From contig JBANDB010000018.1 of the NCBI GenBank assembly GCA_037576215.1, positions 62,001 to 126,000 of the forward strand: a DNA stretch of 64,000 nt, in the 5' to 3' direction. The stretch is from Armillaria gallica. Lineage: Eukaryota > Basidiomycota > Agaricomycetes > Agaricales > Physalacriaceae. Of this stretch, positions 24,112 to 36,422 are shown in pieces. The notes beneath the pieces are model-generated. The model saw only the letters and a program-made list of their open reading frames with translations, had not been told where the DNA came from and searched no databases. Both the position numbers and the translations under genes were made by a program. Every line of letters begins with the position of its first letter. Within the stretch, counting starts at the first letter, position 1.

Positions 24112-24495
24112 ATGCTTCCCACCACCCCACCCCGGCCTCAGCGCCCAAATCCATCTTCCGTGCCTCCCAGAACACCCGGGACCCCCAGATGTCACAAATA
24201 TTCTCGACAGAATTGTTTACAAGGCATCAAGGTAAAGATGCCAAAGAATCTCGATGTCGGTGCTATCAAGACGCGTTCAAGGCAGCGTTTCAGACTCTCA
24301 TACAATCCAGATGATTGGCAGGTACATATGATACGATGGATATCCAGGGATATGATAGTATCTTCTGTGCGGGTATTGGCTATGCAAGGTGCTTGATTTT
24401 CGAGGGTTTGGCTGCTTTTGGGAGGGAAGGGAAAGGGAGTGATGGTGACTCGGATATCCCTAATTAAGGCTCTCGAGCGAGACCAAGTACATTAA
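24112..24495 (+). pseudogene. Relic of a RecQ-like DEAD-box helicase gene
   Basis: A decayed N-terminal fragment of the RecQ-like helicase family common in agaricomycetes. One frame reads RFRLSYNPDDWQVHMIRW. The match then continues in a second frame as QGYDSIFCAGIGYARCLIFE, equivalent to helicase motif I, where GTGYGKS would be expected (the Walker lysine is lost). After a second one-base shift it continues as SLIKALERDQV, equivalent to motif Ia (ISPLKALERDQ). Downstream motifs are absent, and only some 380 bp remain of a gene normally over 2 kb. Two frameshifts, a lost Walker lysine and the truncation all argue for a dead copy. Confidence 0.6.
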
Positions 24496-25583
24496 TGTTG
24501 CTTGTGTGGCAGGACCAAGTCTCTGCTGCCAGAAATCATTCTCATATTCTAGGGAATAGGTGTTGGCCATGGAGTGTCACTGAGCAGGTAGCATACCTTA
24601 TTCGCGACGTTCTCGACGAGTAGAATGACACTGGTCACACAATGTGACAGATGGCAAGAAAGGGTCATCTCATCCTTGACGAGTCATTTAAACGGCTCGG
24701 AATTCATCTGGTATCATTTTTATTAGTAAACCGTGTTTAATAGACCCCAAATGTGCTACCTATCAGAGGTTTACCCTTACGGCCACCTCTATATATTTCT
24801 ATGCCTTTACGAAGGTCAGCCGTCCAAAGTGGCCTGTGACACGGTAAGCTGGGCATCTACAGGTGTCGCATTGGCTACAATTGCGACGATTTATGTTCAA
24901 GTGTATATGTTACACTATTATATACATATTCTATCTATACATCAAAGCCGGAGGTCGTGAGTTGAACCAGCCAGACGAGGTTCAGTGACCCTATGGTTTC
25001 TGATCACTTTGCGGCAAGCCCCTCATGCGAGGTTACCGGCACGGCACGGAGCGGGCTTGCTCAGAACCTATTGAAGTTCACCAACCCATCTGAGATGCAT
25101 CTATCTAGGGCTGCGATGATCTTCAGATGATATTTCAAGTCCAATAAACAGTTGATTGAAGGTCCACCGGGCCACAGGCACGCATTTATACAGAAAAATG
25201 TAGCATCAAGCAAGCAGCACCGAACAAGTGCTGTACTTGGTAGTAAGCCTAGCAAGTCATAATACAGACGTAGTACTTATCTATCTCAAGTTTTGAAGTA
25301 GGTATAAGTACTGTAACTGAACATCAGGGTGATGTGACACATCATGTGCCGAGTCGTGTTATGTGACCCAACGCGATTCACGTGATCTGAAACGCCGTTG
25401 ATCCTTGAAATTCGAATGGAAACTTGGCAGAATACCAGCCACTGTACTAAACATACTCCTCGTCCCGCCATTCCTCTACCTGTCATCTGTCGTGCAGCTG
25501 GCTTGCAGTACCACTCTGAGTGACAGTGGCTTACTTATCTACTTGTTTCTCTTTTATCGTTCAGCTGCAGTTTTGAAAGGAGC
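24496..25583. other. Intergenic region containing repeat copy B
   Basis: About 1.1 kb between the helicase relic and the Pcp1-like gene. It contains repeat copy B (25068-25134), and the last 200 bp is the promoter and leader of the Pcp1-like gene. No gene is supported. Confidence 0.4.
25068..25134 (+). repeat. Diverged short direct repeat, copy B
   Basis: Partner of copy A at 21797-21872, same orientation, with the GGCTGCGATGATCTTCAGAT core. Together the copies bracket a 3.2-kb segment holding the P-loop gene and the RecQ-like relic. Confidence 0.45.
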
Positions 25584-28500
25584 ATGGCAGCCATGCAGCT
25601 GGAGACGCCCTCACGAATTTGGCGAAGAATAGAAGCTATAGAGGACCGGGATATGCCCTCGCTGCCCTCAATACCTGGGTTCGACGATTCTGACGGGTCC
25701 ATTGAAGCACACACGCCAACCGACGACCTCAGTGTGTCCGACGTACATGTCGGTACTCCGATGCATTCCACTCCGGCCCTGTCTTCTCATCACACGCCGG
25801 CTTCTCGTAACCCTTCAAGTGTATCCAGCACTGCTCGTTTTGCTCATTCGTTTGCACGCTCAGCTCGTTCATCTGCTGCGACGTCGGCGCCTCGAGGAAC
25901 AAAGGCAAACGCGTCTTATAGTTTCGACGTCAGTGCAATACCCTCGCTTCCAGATGTCCGTGCCGAAGGAGGGGTCGGATATCTCACAGATGAGGAGGAA
26001 GAAGGAGAGGATGAGGAGGAAGGAGTTCTGAGGCAAAGCAAAGACAGCGTTCCCGATGTGTACCTACCCCCGGATGGCGGAGATGGCGATGAGGAACAGG
26101 ACGCTTCTATTTCTGAGGCTCTTCAGTCAATCAGTCGCTCGAGCTCTCCCTTTTCTGAACAGGTTCAGCCTACTCCGAGGAAGAATTACGACTATGTAGT
26201 CCCGCTCAGATCTGAGCCAAAGGTACACTCTTGTGTGGATCCCCAAACACGATGCTAATGCCCAGATAGCCTTCCCCTCTTGACCCATACCGGAACATCT
26301 CTATGCGCCGCCCCCTTGCGCGAGCGCGCACTCCATCCTTATCACGCACTACCCTCTCCCCAGCATCGTCCCCGCCTAATTCTACACCTCAGAGCACTAA
26401 GTCTGTGTCTATGAATCGTTCATTAGCAGAATCGCCAATCCATGGAGCGTCCGTTCCTTTGCCGCCTTCCTACGCGGGTTCTCCTGCCACCTCTCCGGAA
26501 AGCAACAGCAGCCAATCAAACCAAGACCTATCCCTACGTGAATCTGATTGTCAGTCGTCTATGGAGATTACGGAGTTACATGTATCGCCGATCAGGGACC
26601 TTCAGGCTGAGGGACAAGAACAATCGCGCACGTCGTCTAACCAACTTGGAACGACAACGTTTTCATCTGACGGAGATGACACATCCTACCCCCCTCCGAA
26701 CTCCCAAAATTCCCTTGCCCATAAATCTCCGGCACCTATGTCTAGCGGCTTTTCTTCCCCAGTCCAATCATTTGCGTTCACGCCCACTCCCGCCTTCCCC
26801 CGACCGCGAGCGCGGTTCAACCTCCCTCCGCCACCATCCGATCTTCTTGCTACTCCCAAGCCAAAGGAAGGCAACCCCTCAGAGCTAGGTGAAGATGAGC
26901 CGTTGACCCCTCATACCCGCCGAAAGTCTTTTTTGTTGTCCATCGTCAATTCTTCAGTACGACCCCGACTTAAGCTGCCTACGCCTCACCCACGGACCGC
27001 AATGCCCCCTACCCCGAGTATTGCTGAAACAATATCACTACCTGCAGAGGGATTGGGGCCAGCAGTAAATCTTCGAACTGCGTTTGCTGGTGCCACACCT
27101 CGTCCTCGAACGAACGCTGGAAGGCCATCCCATCCCCTCGCCCAAGCCTTTACAGAAACTACAGCTTCAGAAGATTCGGAATCTAGCTCTGCAAGCAGTG
27201 GAGCTGTGCCCAAAGTAGCTGTGCGTCGGGCTTCTATGGGAGCTGCAGTTCAGAGTCCTGCATACGATGGCGCGGCAGATCGAGCTTCCTTCATATCAAC
27301 CGCATCGTCGCACGATTTGACTACGCACGTTCGTGCGAACACTTCTTTCGATCCCGCTATGGGATTCGGGGTTGGTGCGCAGGCTAACGGAAGGTTCAAT
27401 GCTGGCAAGCTCAATACATACCTGCATGGGTTGAACAGACGGTTGCAGGAAGAGAATGAAGTTCTTATCGAACGTCTGCGACGTCTGGAGGAAGGGAAAA
27501 AAGGCGACCTCGAAGCAGAAAGGCCCTCTGTGGACGATGCTAGCACCGCAGGCAGGCGATTGAGTGGCGGAGGTAGCAGACGGACAAGTGCTGGGGCGAC
27601 GCTCTTGGATAATGTTCAAGAAGATGTTGGTGGCGAAGGCTGGATCGAGGAGAAGGTGGCTTTGGAAGAAATGATCGAGTCATTCAAAGAAGAGATTGAA
27701 AAGAACATTTCGGAGAAAGCAGAGCTAGAAAAGGCACTTGACGATGAACAGCAAGAACGAGCCAGAGATAAGGAACGGTGGAAGGAACGTATGTCAGAGG
27801 TGGAGCAGGGTGTGGAAGAGATCGTCAATAACCTCGAACAGAAGCTGCGAGACTCGGAGATGCGAGCTCAGAACTCTCAGGAAGTCCTCGTTCGCATGAA
27901 GGAGCTGGAGAGATTGTTAGAGACGGTCTCTGCGGAACGGGACCTGGCTACAGAGAGGGCCAAGAAATCGGAGAAGGTGCTGGAGAGCGGCAAAGAACTG
28001 GGCGGAGAACTCAAAGCGGCTAACGACCGAATCAGTGAACTCATGAGCGACCTCCGAATCTCCAACACCCAAATCAAAGAATTGGAGGGAGAGGTCTTAC
28101 GCTCCGACGAGAGAATTGATGTCCTCGAGAAAGACTTCAGGGAAGAGAAGAATCTTGTGAAGGAGCTGGAAAGAGAGTTATCCAACAAGATGGATGAGCT
28201 AGATGCTGAGACTCGGACGATTCAGAGCTTACGAGGAGAGCTGAAGACGGCGACAACTGAACTGCAAGCTACGAAGTCATACGTTTCTGAACTCGAATCA
28301 GATGCAGATGTGGCGGCTGACCGTCTGGACACCCTTGAACTCGAAATCACCAGCGCCAACGACCAGATCAAGGGGCTCCGGGCTGAGGCTGAAGAGACTG
28401 CGCAGCGATTAGAGTCCTTAGAAGTTGAAGCCCAACAGGACAAAGAGCTTGCTCGTCAAATGGAGGAAGCCCTTGATGCCGCAGAGCACAAGATGGCCGC

Positions 28501-31227
28501 CGACGATCAAGAACTGTCCCAGCTCAAATCGCAGCTGTTGACACTGCAGCGCGAGCGAGAACGTTCGATGGAGGCCAGCAGTCACAATGTAGATCCTTCT
28601 CGAGAAATCGCCCCGCTGTTGAATGCTGCCGACATCGAAGCGTTAGAGGAGGAGCTCGACAACGCCCACCGGGAGATCGCCCGGCTGAACACGGTCCTAA
28701 ACGCTTCTCCTGCTCGAAAAGCGATAGACAAAGCGAAGGACGTGAAGATCGACATGTTGGAGCAAGAGAACGAAGCGCTGACAGAGAGAATCAAGGCCCT
28801 GAAAGTTGCTTCCACAAGCTTCAATACTCCAAGCAGGATCGCCAGCAACAGCGGCATCTCTCCGATTCACCGCCGCGTTCTATCTATGTCCTTTAAGACG
28901 CCGCGAACGCCTGGTACACCACTCAAGGAGGCAAGTTATAGTCTGACCTTCTGTCGAGAATGCAATGAATTAATTTCTATTCTAGATGTCATGGCTAAAC
29001 AGCCAGACCGGTGACGCCGATCATATCGTTTCGCCACTAATTGCCGAAATATCACGACTGCAATACGAACTCGACATTGCTAACGAAAGCATCGACGACA
29101 AGTTGGACAAGCTAGAAGATGCTGGATTGGGTGTCGTTGGGCTTACTCAAAAACTGGAAGATGCTCGTGCTAGAATAGTAGCTTTGGAAGACGAGATTGC
29201 TCGTCTTACCAGGAAGGAGGAACGCCGAATGAGATACCTTGAAAAGGCACGATGCCGAAAGTGTCTGACCAAGTTCAACTTGGGGCTTTCCGAAGGCAAT
29301 GATAGGTGAGTGACCCGTCAAAGTGTGGCCGTTCATCGAGTGACTATTTTCCTCAGCTCTTTGGAAATATCTCATCGCAGTCTTGCTTCAGAACCGCCAA
29401 CACCTCCCACAAAGACAAGCGAGGCTCTTCGTGCTAATTTGCAATCTTTGAATTCGCAGCTGTCTTCCATGAAGAAACAATGGGATCAAGAGCGCGAACA
29501 GTTCCAGGGAGAGAAAGCCGTGCTTCAGGATGTAGCTAACCGCTTGAATGATCAAGTTCGACAGGCGAAGGAGGAAGCCACGAAGATTTCTCAGACGGAG
29601 AAGGCTGGCCAGAAGATCCGCTCGGACGTTCAGGCTGTGAGTGGTATTCTTCGATTATATTAGAAGCTGCTCACTGTGAATTGAACTAGGATTTGGACAA
29701 GGCAAAGAAGACGATCTCTGAACTCGAGGCTGAACTCAAAACTGAGCGAGCGCAGCTTCGTATGCTTACAGTCGAGCAGACACGGGTTGGTCATGAGCGA
29801 GACAACATCGTGTTACAGCTTCGCCGCACAGAAACGGTATGTGTATCGATATGTCACGGAACGGAGTGATAACCTAGCATAACTGGCAAGGATATGGAAG
29901 ACGTCCGACAGCAATTGCAAAAATACAAGAAAGAAAATCATGATATGGAAACCGAATTACGACGTATGTATTTCGCTCCTGTCTAGAGCCACCTCTACAA
30001 TAACCTTCTTCCAGAAAATGCAAATGCTGAGCAAAAGGCCAGGCTGCTGGAGAATCGTGTTTCCGAAAACACCGAGACGATTGAGCAGCTACGACAAGAA
30101 CGAGCGCTCTTGGTGGCTGACCACAAAGCTCTTCAAAAGCGCTTCTCTGAAGTATCCGAGGTTAGTCTGGCATAAAATATGAAATAATATGGTCATTCAT
30201 CGCAATTTATTAGCACGCGAACCGACTGCGCGACGAACATGCCGCGTCCCAACTATCACACGACAATCGCATACAACAGCTCGACCTCCATATGACAGAA
30301 ATCGACGATCTTCGGCGTGCTCTGTCAAACCAAGGCGAAGAACTACAAAGAGCCGAGACCGAGAAGAATCGCATATCCGCAGAACGCAGCGAGGTCTCTC
30401 GGACGGTCGCCGTTCTAGAGGCAGATTTGAAGCGGGTAAAAAAGGATGCGGAGGCCTTTGGTCGCGATTTGAAATTGCTTCGGGCTGAGAAAGATCGGGC
30501 AGAGGCGAAGCAGAAGGACGAGTTGGCCAAAGCAGAGAGAGCGAAGAAGCAGGCGCAGACACAAGTGCGACTATTGTCTGAGCAGCTGGACGGACAGAAG
30601 GCGAAGGTTGCGACTGCGAAGGAACAATGGGAAAAACATGTTTGTGTGATGTATGTGCTCATTATAATCGCCTCCGCGCTCAATGGTCGCTCATAACTTC
30701 TTTCAGGGATGAGCAGCAACTATCGGCAATTAAGCTCCAGCACAACAAGGAGTGTAAAGGCCTGATTGTCCAGATCCGATATCTCAAGGCGAAGTACACC
30801 CGCGAGTCAAATATGCGTCTCGATTTAGTGTATCAGAAACAGTACCTGATGGTGCTTCTGGGAAGGATGGAGAACAGGTACGCAAAGTCCTTCTGTCCTC
30901 AGAATTGCACTAGATTGAGCCTGACGGTTATGGCGCAGTGAGAAAACCATATTCGCAGCTATTTCGCAGATTGGTTTCCCTGTGGAGCCGCCTCCGCCTG
31001 CAGCGAAACATCGGAAGTTGAAGAGTATTGCACAAATGTTTGTATTTTTGTCCCGAGTGAGGTAAGTGGCGTACAGAACGACAGGAGGTCTCGAGCTGAT
31101 AGACAACCCTTGCTTTCATAGGCGTGCCAGTGCTGAATGGCAAAAAAATTGCGAGTCTAAAGAGGCTGTTGCTGCTGCCTTGCAGGATGTGCGGAGACGG
31201 CGAGCCGCTAAACCGGCCCAGTCATAA
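25584..31227 (+). CDS. Pericentrin/Pcp1-like spindle pole body coiled-coil protein (PACT domain)
   Basis: Eleven exons with consistent phases give 1,700 residues: 25584-26222, 26270-28930, 28986-29305, 29357-29636, 29690-29836, 29891-29963, 30015-30160, 30214-30650, 30707-30877, 30939-31061, 31122-31227. The N-terminal third is Ser/Pro-rich and disordered. A CM1-like segment (LNRRLQEENEVLIERLRRLE, about 600-620) precedes some 900 residues of coiled coil. The end is a PACT-type domain (IRYLKAKYTRESNMRLDLVY, then KQYLMVLLGRME and FVFLSRVRRASAEWQ). In Pcp1/Spc110 and pericentrin, CM1 recruits gamma-tubulin complexes and PACT anchors the protein at the spindle pole body through calmodulin. The second intron, 28931-28985, is GC-AG (GCAAGT donor), needed to read KEMSWLNS. 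The family call rests mainly on the C-terminal PACT match. Confidence 0.75.
28931..28985 (+). other. GC-AG intron in the Pcp1-like gene
   Basis: Donor GCAAGT after CTCAAGGAG, acceptor TTCTAG before ATGTCATGG. Using the nearby GT instead gives a stop within ten codons. Confidence 0.7.
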
Positions 31228-31395
31228 TCTATCTTTTTGTTCTTCTTAATCTGTGTCGATGCATTGTATCATTCTGTATTACTATCAGCAAATTACTTGT
31301 TATACACTATCACTGTATGAATAGTATAATATTCTCTCACCGGAGGGACGATGGCAATCGAGACATCGCCATTAAACGGGGTTTTTGGACAGGTG

Positions 31396-32498
31396 TCAAT
31401 GCTTTTTCCGCGTTAGTCGCTTTGCGTTGAGGACACGGTAGGCACTCGGGGAAAAAACGTATGAAAGTCCACTCCATATCGTCGTCGTGACAACAATCCA
31501 CCTGATCGACCTTAAGGATACCGTTCGATAGCAAGAAACGGATGGGTGAACTTACTGTAACCCGGTTAGTGCGAGATCAACGGTGAGCTGTTGGTCGAGT
31601 AACGTGAACCCCGCTTCTGGCGAAACCAGCTGGCCCACGGTTGTAGCGCCCATTAAGAGAAGTTGTAATGCCGTATTGATCTTGGTAGCGATCAGCTTAA
31701 AAATCTCGTCTACAGGCAATGATATATACCTTGCTGATTTCGGTTGGACGGACTTCGGCTGAAGGGATGGAGAAATCCCAATACCGCGAGAATGTTTTCT
31801 AAGATATGATGCAGTTGAATCATTCACGTAAAATTGGACGCGTACGGGAGGGGGTAACGACGTATATCGTATCTTGAATGCGGCCAGCACCAGGAGTATA
31901 TCCCGACCGAGGATTACCACTGCCACAGGAGCTACGCCGGCCTTGGTGAGGTCTTCAAGACGGCATATTTTCAAGAGGGACACACCAGGTAAACACCCTT
32001 TCATCGCCAAAGTTACCGTCAAGGTCGTCATCAGCGCCTTGTCCGCCGCAGGGTCGAGGATTGTTCCCAAGACCGAATGCATTTTGAAACGACGTGCCAA
32101 ATATCCATCAGCCTGTAGATGTCAGTTCTAGAGAGAATTCATCGAGAACGACGCGGAGGACGGACCAAGTCGGTGAGGCCAGCGTAAACCAGCAAACCTG
32201 TTGCAAGCTTGAAATTGCTGTTCAATATTGACCAGCCAAGAACTGGACAGGCTAGGATACGCGATACTGTTAGGGCATTCGGTATCGTGTAAATGTTCTC
32301 CCGTATTGTTTCTCGTATTGTAGGCCCTTTTGGAGTTGGCAGACGATGTGGCTTGTACAGAGAAGAATGAACGGAAAAGGGTCGGTTCTGGATGCATCCT
32401 TGGAAATATTGACTTTTACATCGAACAAAAGAGCGCAGAGAAGAATTCAAAAGCGAAGATGGGGACTGGTGCACGGGGGAACAAAATATCGAGGCCAT
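31396..32498 (-). CDS. CRD1: Cardiolipin synthase (mitochondrial CDP-alcohol phosphatidyltransferase)
   Basis: Exons 32498-32166, 32112-31846, 31798-31730, 31680-31556 and 31501-31396. By family it condenses CDP-diacylglycerol with phosphatidylglycerol to give cardiolipin in the inner mitochondrial membrane. The CDP-alcohol motif D-x2-D-G-x2-A-R-x8-G-x3-D-x3-D is complete across the first junction (DLADGYLARRF then GTILDPAADK). The eukaryotic CLS signature also reads well once spliced: RYTSLPPP, RYWDFSIPSAEV and ISKINTALQLLLMG. The N-terminus (MASIFCSPVHQSPSSLLNSS, then basic) looks like a presequence. The first intron has an atypical GTCCGT donor. The gene is convergent with the Pcp1-like gene. 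Confidence 0.92.
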
Positions 32499-32647
32499 TT
32501 GTCGTGGTGGTTTGACGTCAAGCTTATTACGAAGGAGGAAATACCTTCGGCACTATCGGCCCGGGAATCTCATTCGTAGGTGGTACATTCTAGTTTTCCA
32601 GTTTTCCAGTTTTACAATACATGCAAGTGCAAGATCATCAAGGCCTA

Positions 32648-34843
32648 CTATACTTGGTAACGAAATTTAGGGTGCAAATAGCCCAACTGCTCAATTTCTT
32701 CTGCACCTTTCCCCTCCAATCTGTAATCCCTTTGTCCTCTTTCTCTCTTTGCGTTCTCCCATCTGATATACAACGCGCCAATGACCACAAGGACAGCGGT
32801 TGCACTATTGGTGGCGAGGTTGATAGTGTTGCCTTTGTGGTAATCGGGTGCATCGGCGGGTAAGTAGGTCCACACGCTGACATCAAAATCAACATGAACC
32901 AAAGGATGGTGCTTACTCTCACGATGGAACTCACGCAATAACAGAGCCCAGCGCACCGATACCTGGAAGAGCACTATGAATATGATCGCGAAATAATGTG
33001 GGAATTTCATACCAGGAATTAGGGCTGTAGCAACTGCGCGTATGGTATCAGGTGCGGCGTTATTCGTTCCCCATGTCAGAATCACGGGTCCTACAGTGGA
33101 ACCCCCCGCAATAGCGAGGAAGCATGCGGCATATCTATAAAAATACGATAACTGTAGGCCTTTTCAAGACTACAGCTAACACCGTACCTTGCATGAGAAT
33201 TTTTGGTCCCGACGGCCATAGCATATCCCAAAACTATCAACAAAGTCGAGAACAAGATGGGAATCGCCCGCTGATTCTTTCGGTAGCAATAATATGCATT
33301 AAATAGGATCCATACCGCACCTAGAACATAGGGCGGGACCGTGCGCAATTGGGATTGAACAGTAGCTGTCAAGTACGTCAGAAGTGATTCCGGGCATTCT
33401 AGAGGAAGTGCATTCTTACTGTATCTCCCCACTGTATTTGTAAAAACGCCGTCAATGCATGAAATAGAGTAACGTGTGACACACACGAACACGTAGCAAT
33501 AACGGTGGGCATGAACAGACTGAGTCCTTGGAAAGATATGTTGATCATCAAGTAACAAATTGAGCATATCGCAGTCTGTAACGTCAAAAGAGAAAGGTAG
33601 CAAAGAGCCAAGCGGAGCTCACATTAACATTGAAGGCCCTCCATATGAGCTTCCAAGTCGTTTTCTCTCTTATCCCCCCCGCTCGCGTAACCTGGTCTGC
33701 GTCAATCCGGGCAAGTGCCAAAGTGCGTTCCTCGGGTTTCAGCATCCGGGTATATTGCGGGTCCGTTGGTAGTATGATGAAACACAAAAGGCCAAATCCC
33801 GTGGTAATGATGCCCTCAACAAGAAATATTTTCCGCCACGAGGTGACCGTTCCTATATCTTTTACAGAGAGAAGACCCGACGCAAGTAGTCCACCAACTG
33901 GCACCGGGATCCTCAGTTAAAAGTAGTGATTTTAACAAAGAAAGCCCACATGCGCCTGCTAGGTCAGTGGATAGACCAAAGAAGATCCCAAGTCGCAACA
34001 CGAGCTCAGAGCGTCGATAATACTTAGTAGATATTTTTTCATGGTTGGGACGAACCTAGAGCAAACCAAAGAACTCACTCTTGACATGATATAAGTCAAC
34101 CCCGACTGCGGTGCAAATGAAAATCAAGGAACGCAAATCAGGGTATTTATCGTACCAGGGTACCGCCTTCAGCTATGCCCAGGAAAACCCTGGTTACAAC
34201 AAGGCCAGCAAACGATTTGACAAAGGCCGTGCCGATCGAAACAATCCCAAAAGCAGCCACCAGACCGGCGAGCCACGCAGAACCGAAATGTTTGAGTGCA
34301 AGGTTGGATGGAACTTCGGCAGCGATATACTGAGAGTATTTATTCAGATCGGGGGTACTTAGAAGAAGAACGGAAACGCACAAAGATGTAGAATACCGTC
34401 AGAGCAATGTTGAAGTCGAATCCATGCATATTCAGATCCTTTTCGATGCCTGGAACGTAGACGTAACGACTTGGACGTTGCGCCCGGCGCCCGGAAAGGA
34501 GACGAGACTCACCCGCAATTTTAGCGTTTCCTGATGTCAAAAAAGGCATTATTTTCTGAGCGTAAACCACCTGGGAAATCACATACCTATCGCTGTCCTG
34601 TATGTTCCGTCGACAAAAGTAAGGTTCCATGTGAAGCGGGATTGTTACCTGTCAATGAAATTCATGCAATCTAATCAAGTATAGGTCAAAACAGCGTCCG
34701 CGCAAGAGGCCGAAGAGCTCACAGATAACCGTAAACATAGGCAACAAGATCCAATCCAGTTTTTTGAGAAGCCGTTTCTCTGCGACCGGGTCAATAACAT
34801 ACTCGACGTTCTTCATCTCAGCGAAATCGATTTCCTTAGACAT
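32648..34843 (-). CDS. MFS transporter, anion:cation symporter (Dal5/Tna1-like) family
   Basis: A multi-exon membrane transporter. It starts MSKEIDFAEMKNVEYVIDPV and leads into the family-typical KRLLKKLDWILLPMFTV. Later segments include DGTYRTAIGNAKIAG, FVKSFAGLVVTRVFLGIAEG, WRKIFLVEGIITTGFGLLCF and the linker DPQYTRMLKPEERTLALARI. The C-terminal tail (GKGAEEIEQLGYLHPKFRYQ) is characteristic of fungal ACS-family permeases for nicotinate, allantoate, biotin-like vitamins or similar organic anions. The substrate cannot be told from sequence. Several junctions near the N-terminus, around 34620-34720, are not resolved, so the exact exon set is approximate. Confidence 0.8.
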
Positions 34844-35759
34844 GAGGGGTAAGATAACAAGAGCAAAGCATCATTAGGAAGCAGTGATGTGTTTTAAGCA
34901 CGTCTGACGAGACCCCATGCCAATTCAGATTAGTATTCAAATCCACAGGGAGCAATAGTAAAATGGCGACGACTCGGAGGTCTTATGATCACCTTCTAGG
35001 TGTGAAGGCTGAGCATAGCTGCTGTAACTGGATCGCCCTCGCCCTGATGTCGGTGTAAGTATAAATATTGTCGGTCAAGGGTCACCAGAGCGTGTCGATG
35101 AGTGAGGAAAATACGATGCCGACTTCAAGATATCATGGCTGGTGAATTTTCTTGAGAGTTTATCATGTTTTGGGCTCTTTCGGGCTGTGAAACTTCCGTG
35201 ATTCTCAAGGACGCTGTATTGCGCTGAGAAATTGTCCGATGAAGTATGCGTTGGTCCTGATGGCAAAAAGAAGACGCTTTCGGCCCGAGTGCCGACTCGG
35301 ATGCCGGTTGACCCACTGCTTGTTTTCGTGCTCTCATGTTTTGCCGGCAAAGGCAACTAGCACCACTATCGCGACAGTACCACTTTAGGCTGGGAACTCT
35401 AAACAATGCTCTCGACGTCGACCTATGTCTTGTGTCCTACTTGTTGATCGCCATATATTTTCGCTTGAGGAGCAAACTCGGCTCATTTTGTCTCCCCCAA
35501 ACATAAATCTATCGCCTTCATCTGTGAAGTCATCAGTGTTCAACGTAACATTCAGCTTTGCGGTGAGAGTAGATTGGCACATTGCGCGCTTGAAGTTGCG
35601 GGTTCGCTCCCGGGCTTGAACGTTTCCTCTTAACGAAGAAGAAACTGTATTTACTTCGATAGTCAATTCATGGTAGCCATGAGGCCGTATAAAGCTATTC
35701 TTCTTCCCAAGTCTTTTGGATAACCACAAGTATATCCCCCATTTATTTGAATGGAATCC
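34844..35759. other. Intergenic region between the MFS gene and URA5
   Basis: About 0.9 kb. It contains the upstream region of the MFS permease and the 3' flank of URA5. Minus-strand frames at 35075-35729 are short and have no recognisable domain. No tRNA is convincing. Confidence 0.45.
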
Positions 35760-36422
35760 TCAATCCTTGATGCCATAGCGTTCCCAGTATCCTTTCATGT
35801 CGTCTAGTTCCTGTGTCTTTCCCTCATTTTCGAGCCATCTCATTAGATCTCGCATCTTGAGTATTGCCCGCACCTTGCCACGCCCTACGACTTCTTCTAC
35901 TTCTCGGACTGTGCTTGTTCCTTCATCTCGTCCGACCTCTTCCCTATCAAGGCATTGCACGACGCCGACCACTTCGCCGCCAGCGCTCCGTACAGCATCG
36001 ATGGCGCCCCGAATAGCCTTTCCCGACGTCATGACATCGTCCACGATGACCACCTTCTTTCCCGCCATTGGCACTCCAACAAGCATCCCACCTTCCCCGT
36101 GATCCTTGGCCTCCTTCCGATCATAGGCCATGCCTACGTCTCGTCCGTACTTCTCAAACAGCTTGACGACGGTGATTGCACCCAAAGGTATTCCCTTATA
36201 CGCCGGGCCAAACAATATATCGAAATCGCCTGCATCGGCGAGGGTATCGGCGAGAGCAGTAGCCAAGACGGATAAGGTGGAACCCGATGAGAGGAGCGAG
36301 GAGTTAAAGAAGTACGGTGACTGCCGTCCGGATTTGAGCGTGAATGAACCGAATTTCAAGGCCCCCACGGACATCGCATGGGTTATGAGACTCGCTTGGG
36401 AAGCGCTGAGCGTGGCGGCCAT
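35760..36422 (-). CDS. URA5: Orotate phosphoribosyltransferase
   Basis: A single exon of 220 residues, the usual full length. It transfers phosphoribose from PRPP to orotate, giving OMP in pyrimidine synthesis. The PRPP-binding loop reads VVIVDDVMTSGKA (about 124-136). The N-terminal FGSFTLKSGRQSPYFFNSSL and the internal FGPAYKGIPLG are standard for the family. The absence of introns contrasts with nearly every neighbour but is not unusual for this gene. Cytosolic; start ATG at 36422. Confidence 0.95.
   Translation of the reverse strand: MAATLSASQASLITHAMSVGALKFGSFTLKSGRQSPYFFNSSLLSSGSTLSVLATALADTLADAGDFDILFGPAYKGIPLGAITVVKLFEKYGRDVGMAYDRKEAKDHGEGGMLVGVPMAGKKVVIVDDVMTSGKAIRGAIDAVRSAGGEVVGVVQCLDREEVGRDEGTSTVREVEEVVGRGKVRAILKMRDLMRWLENEGKTQELDDMKGYWERYGIKD

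Noticed and set aside
35575..35620. tRNA-like T-arm (cgggttcgctcccg)
   Set aside because: The T-loop lacks the conserved A58 and no matching D-arm, anticodon arm or acceptor stem is present on either strand.
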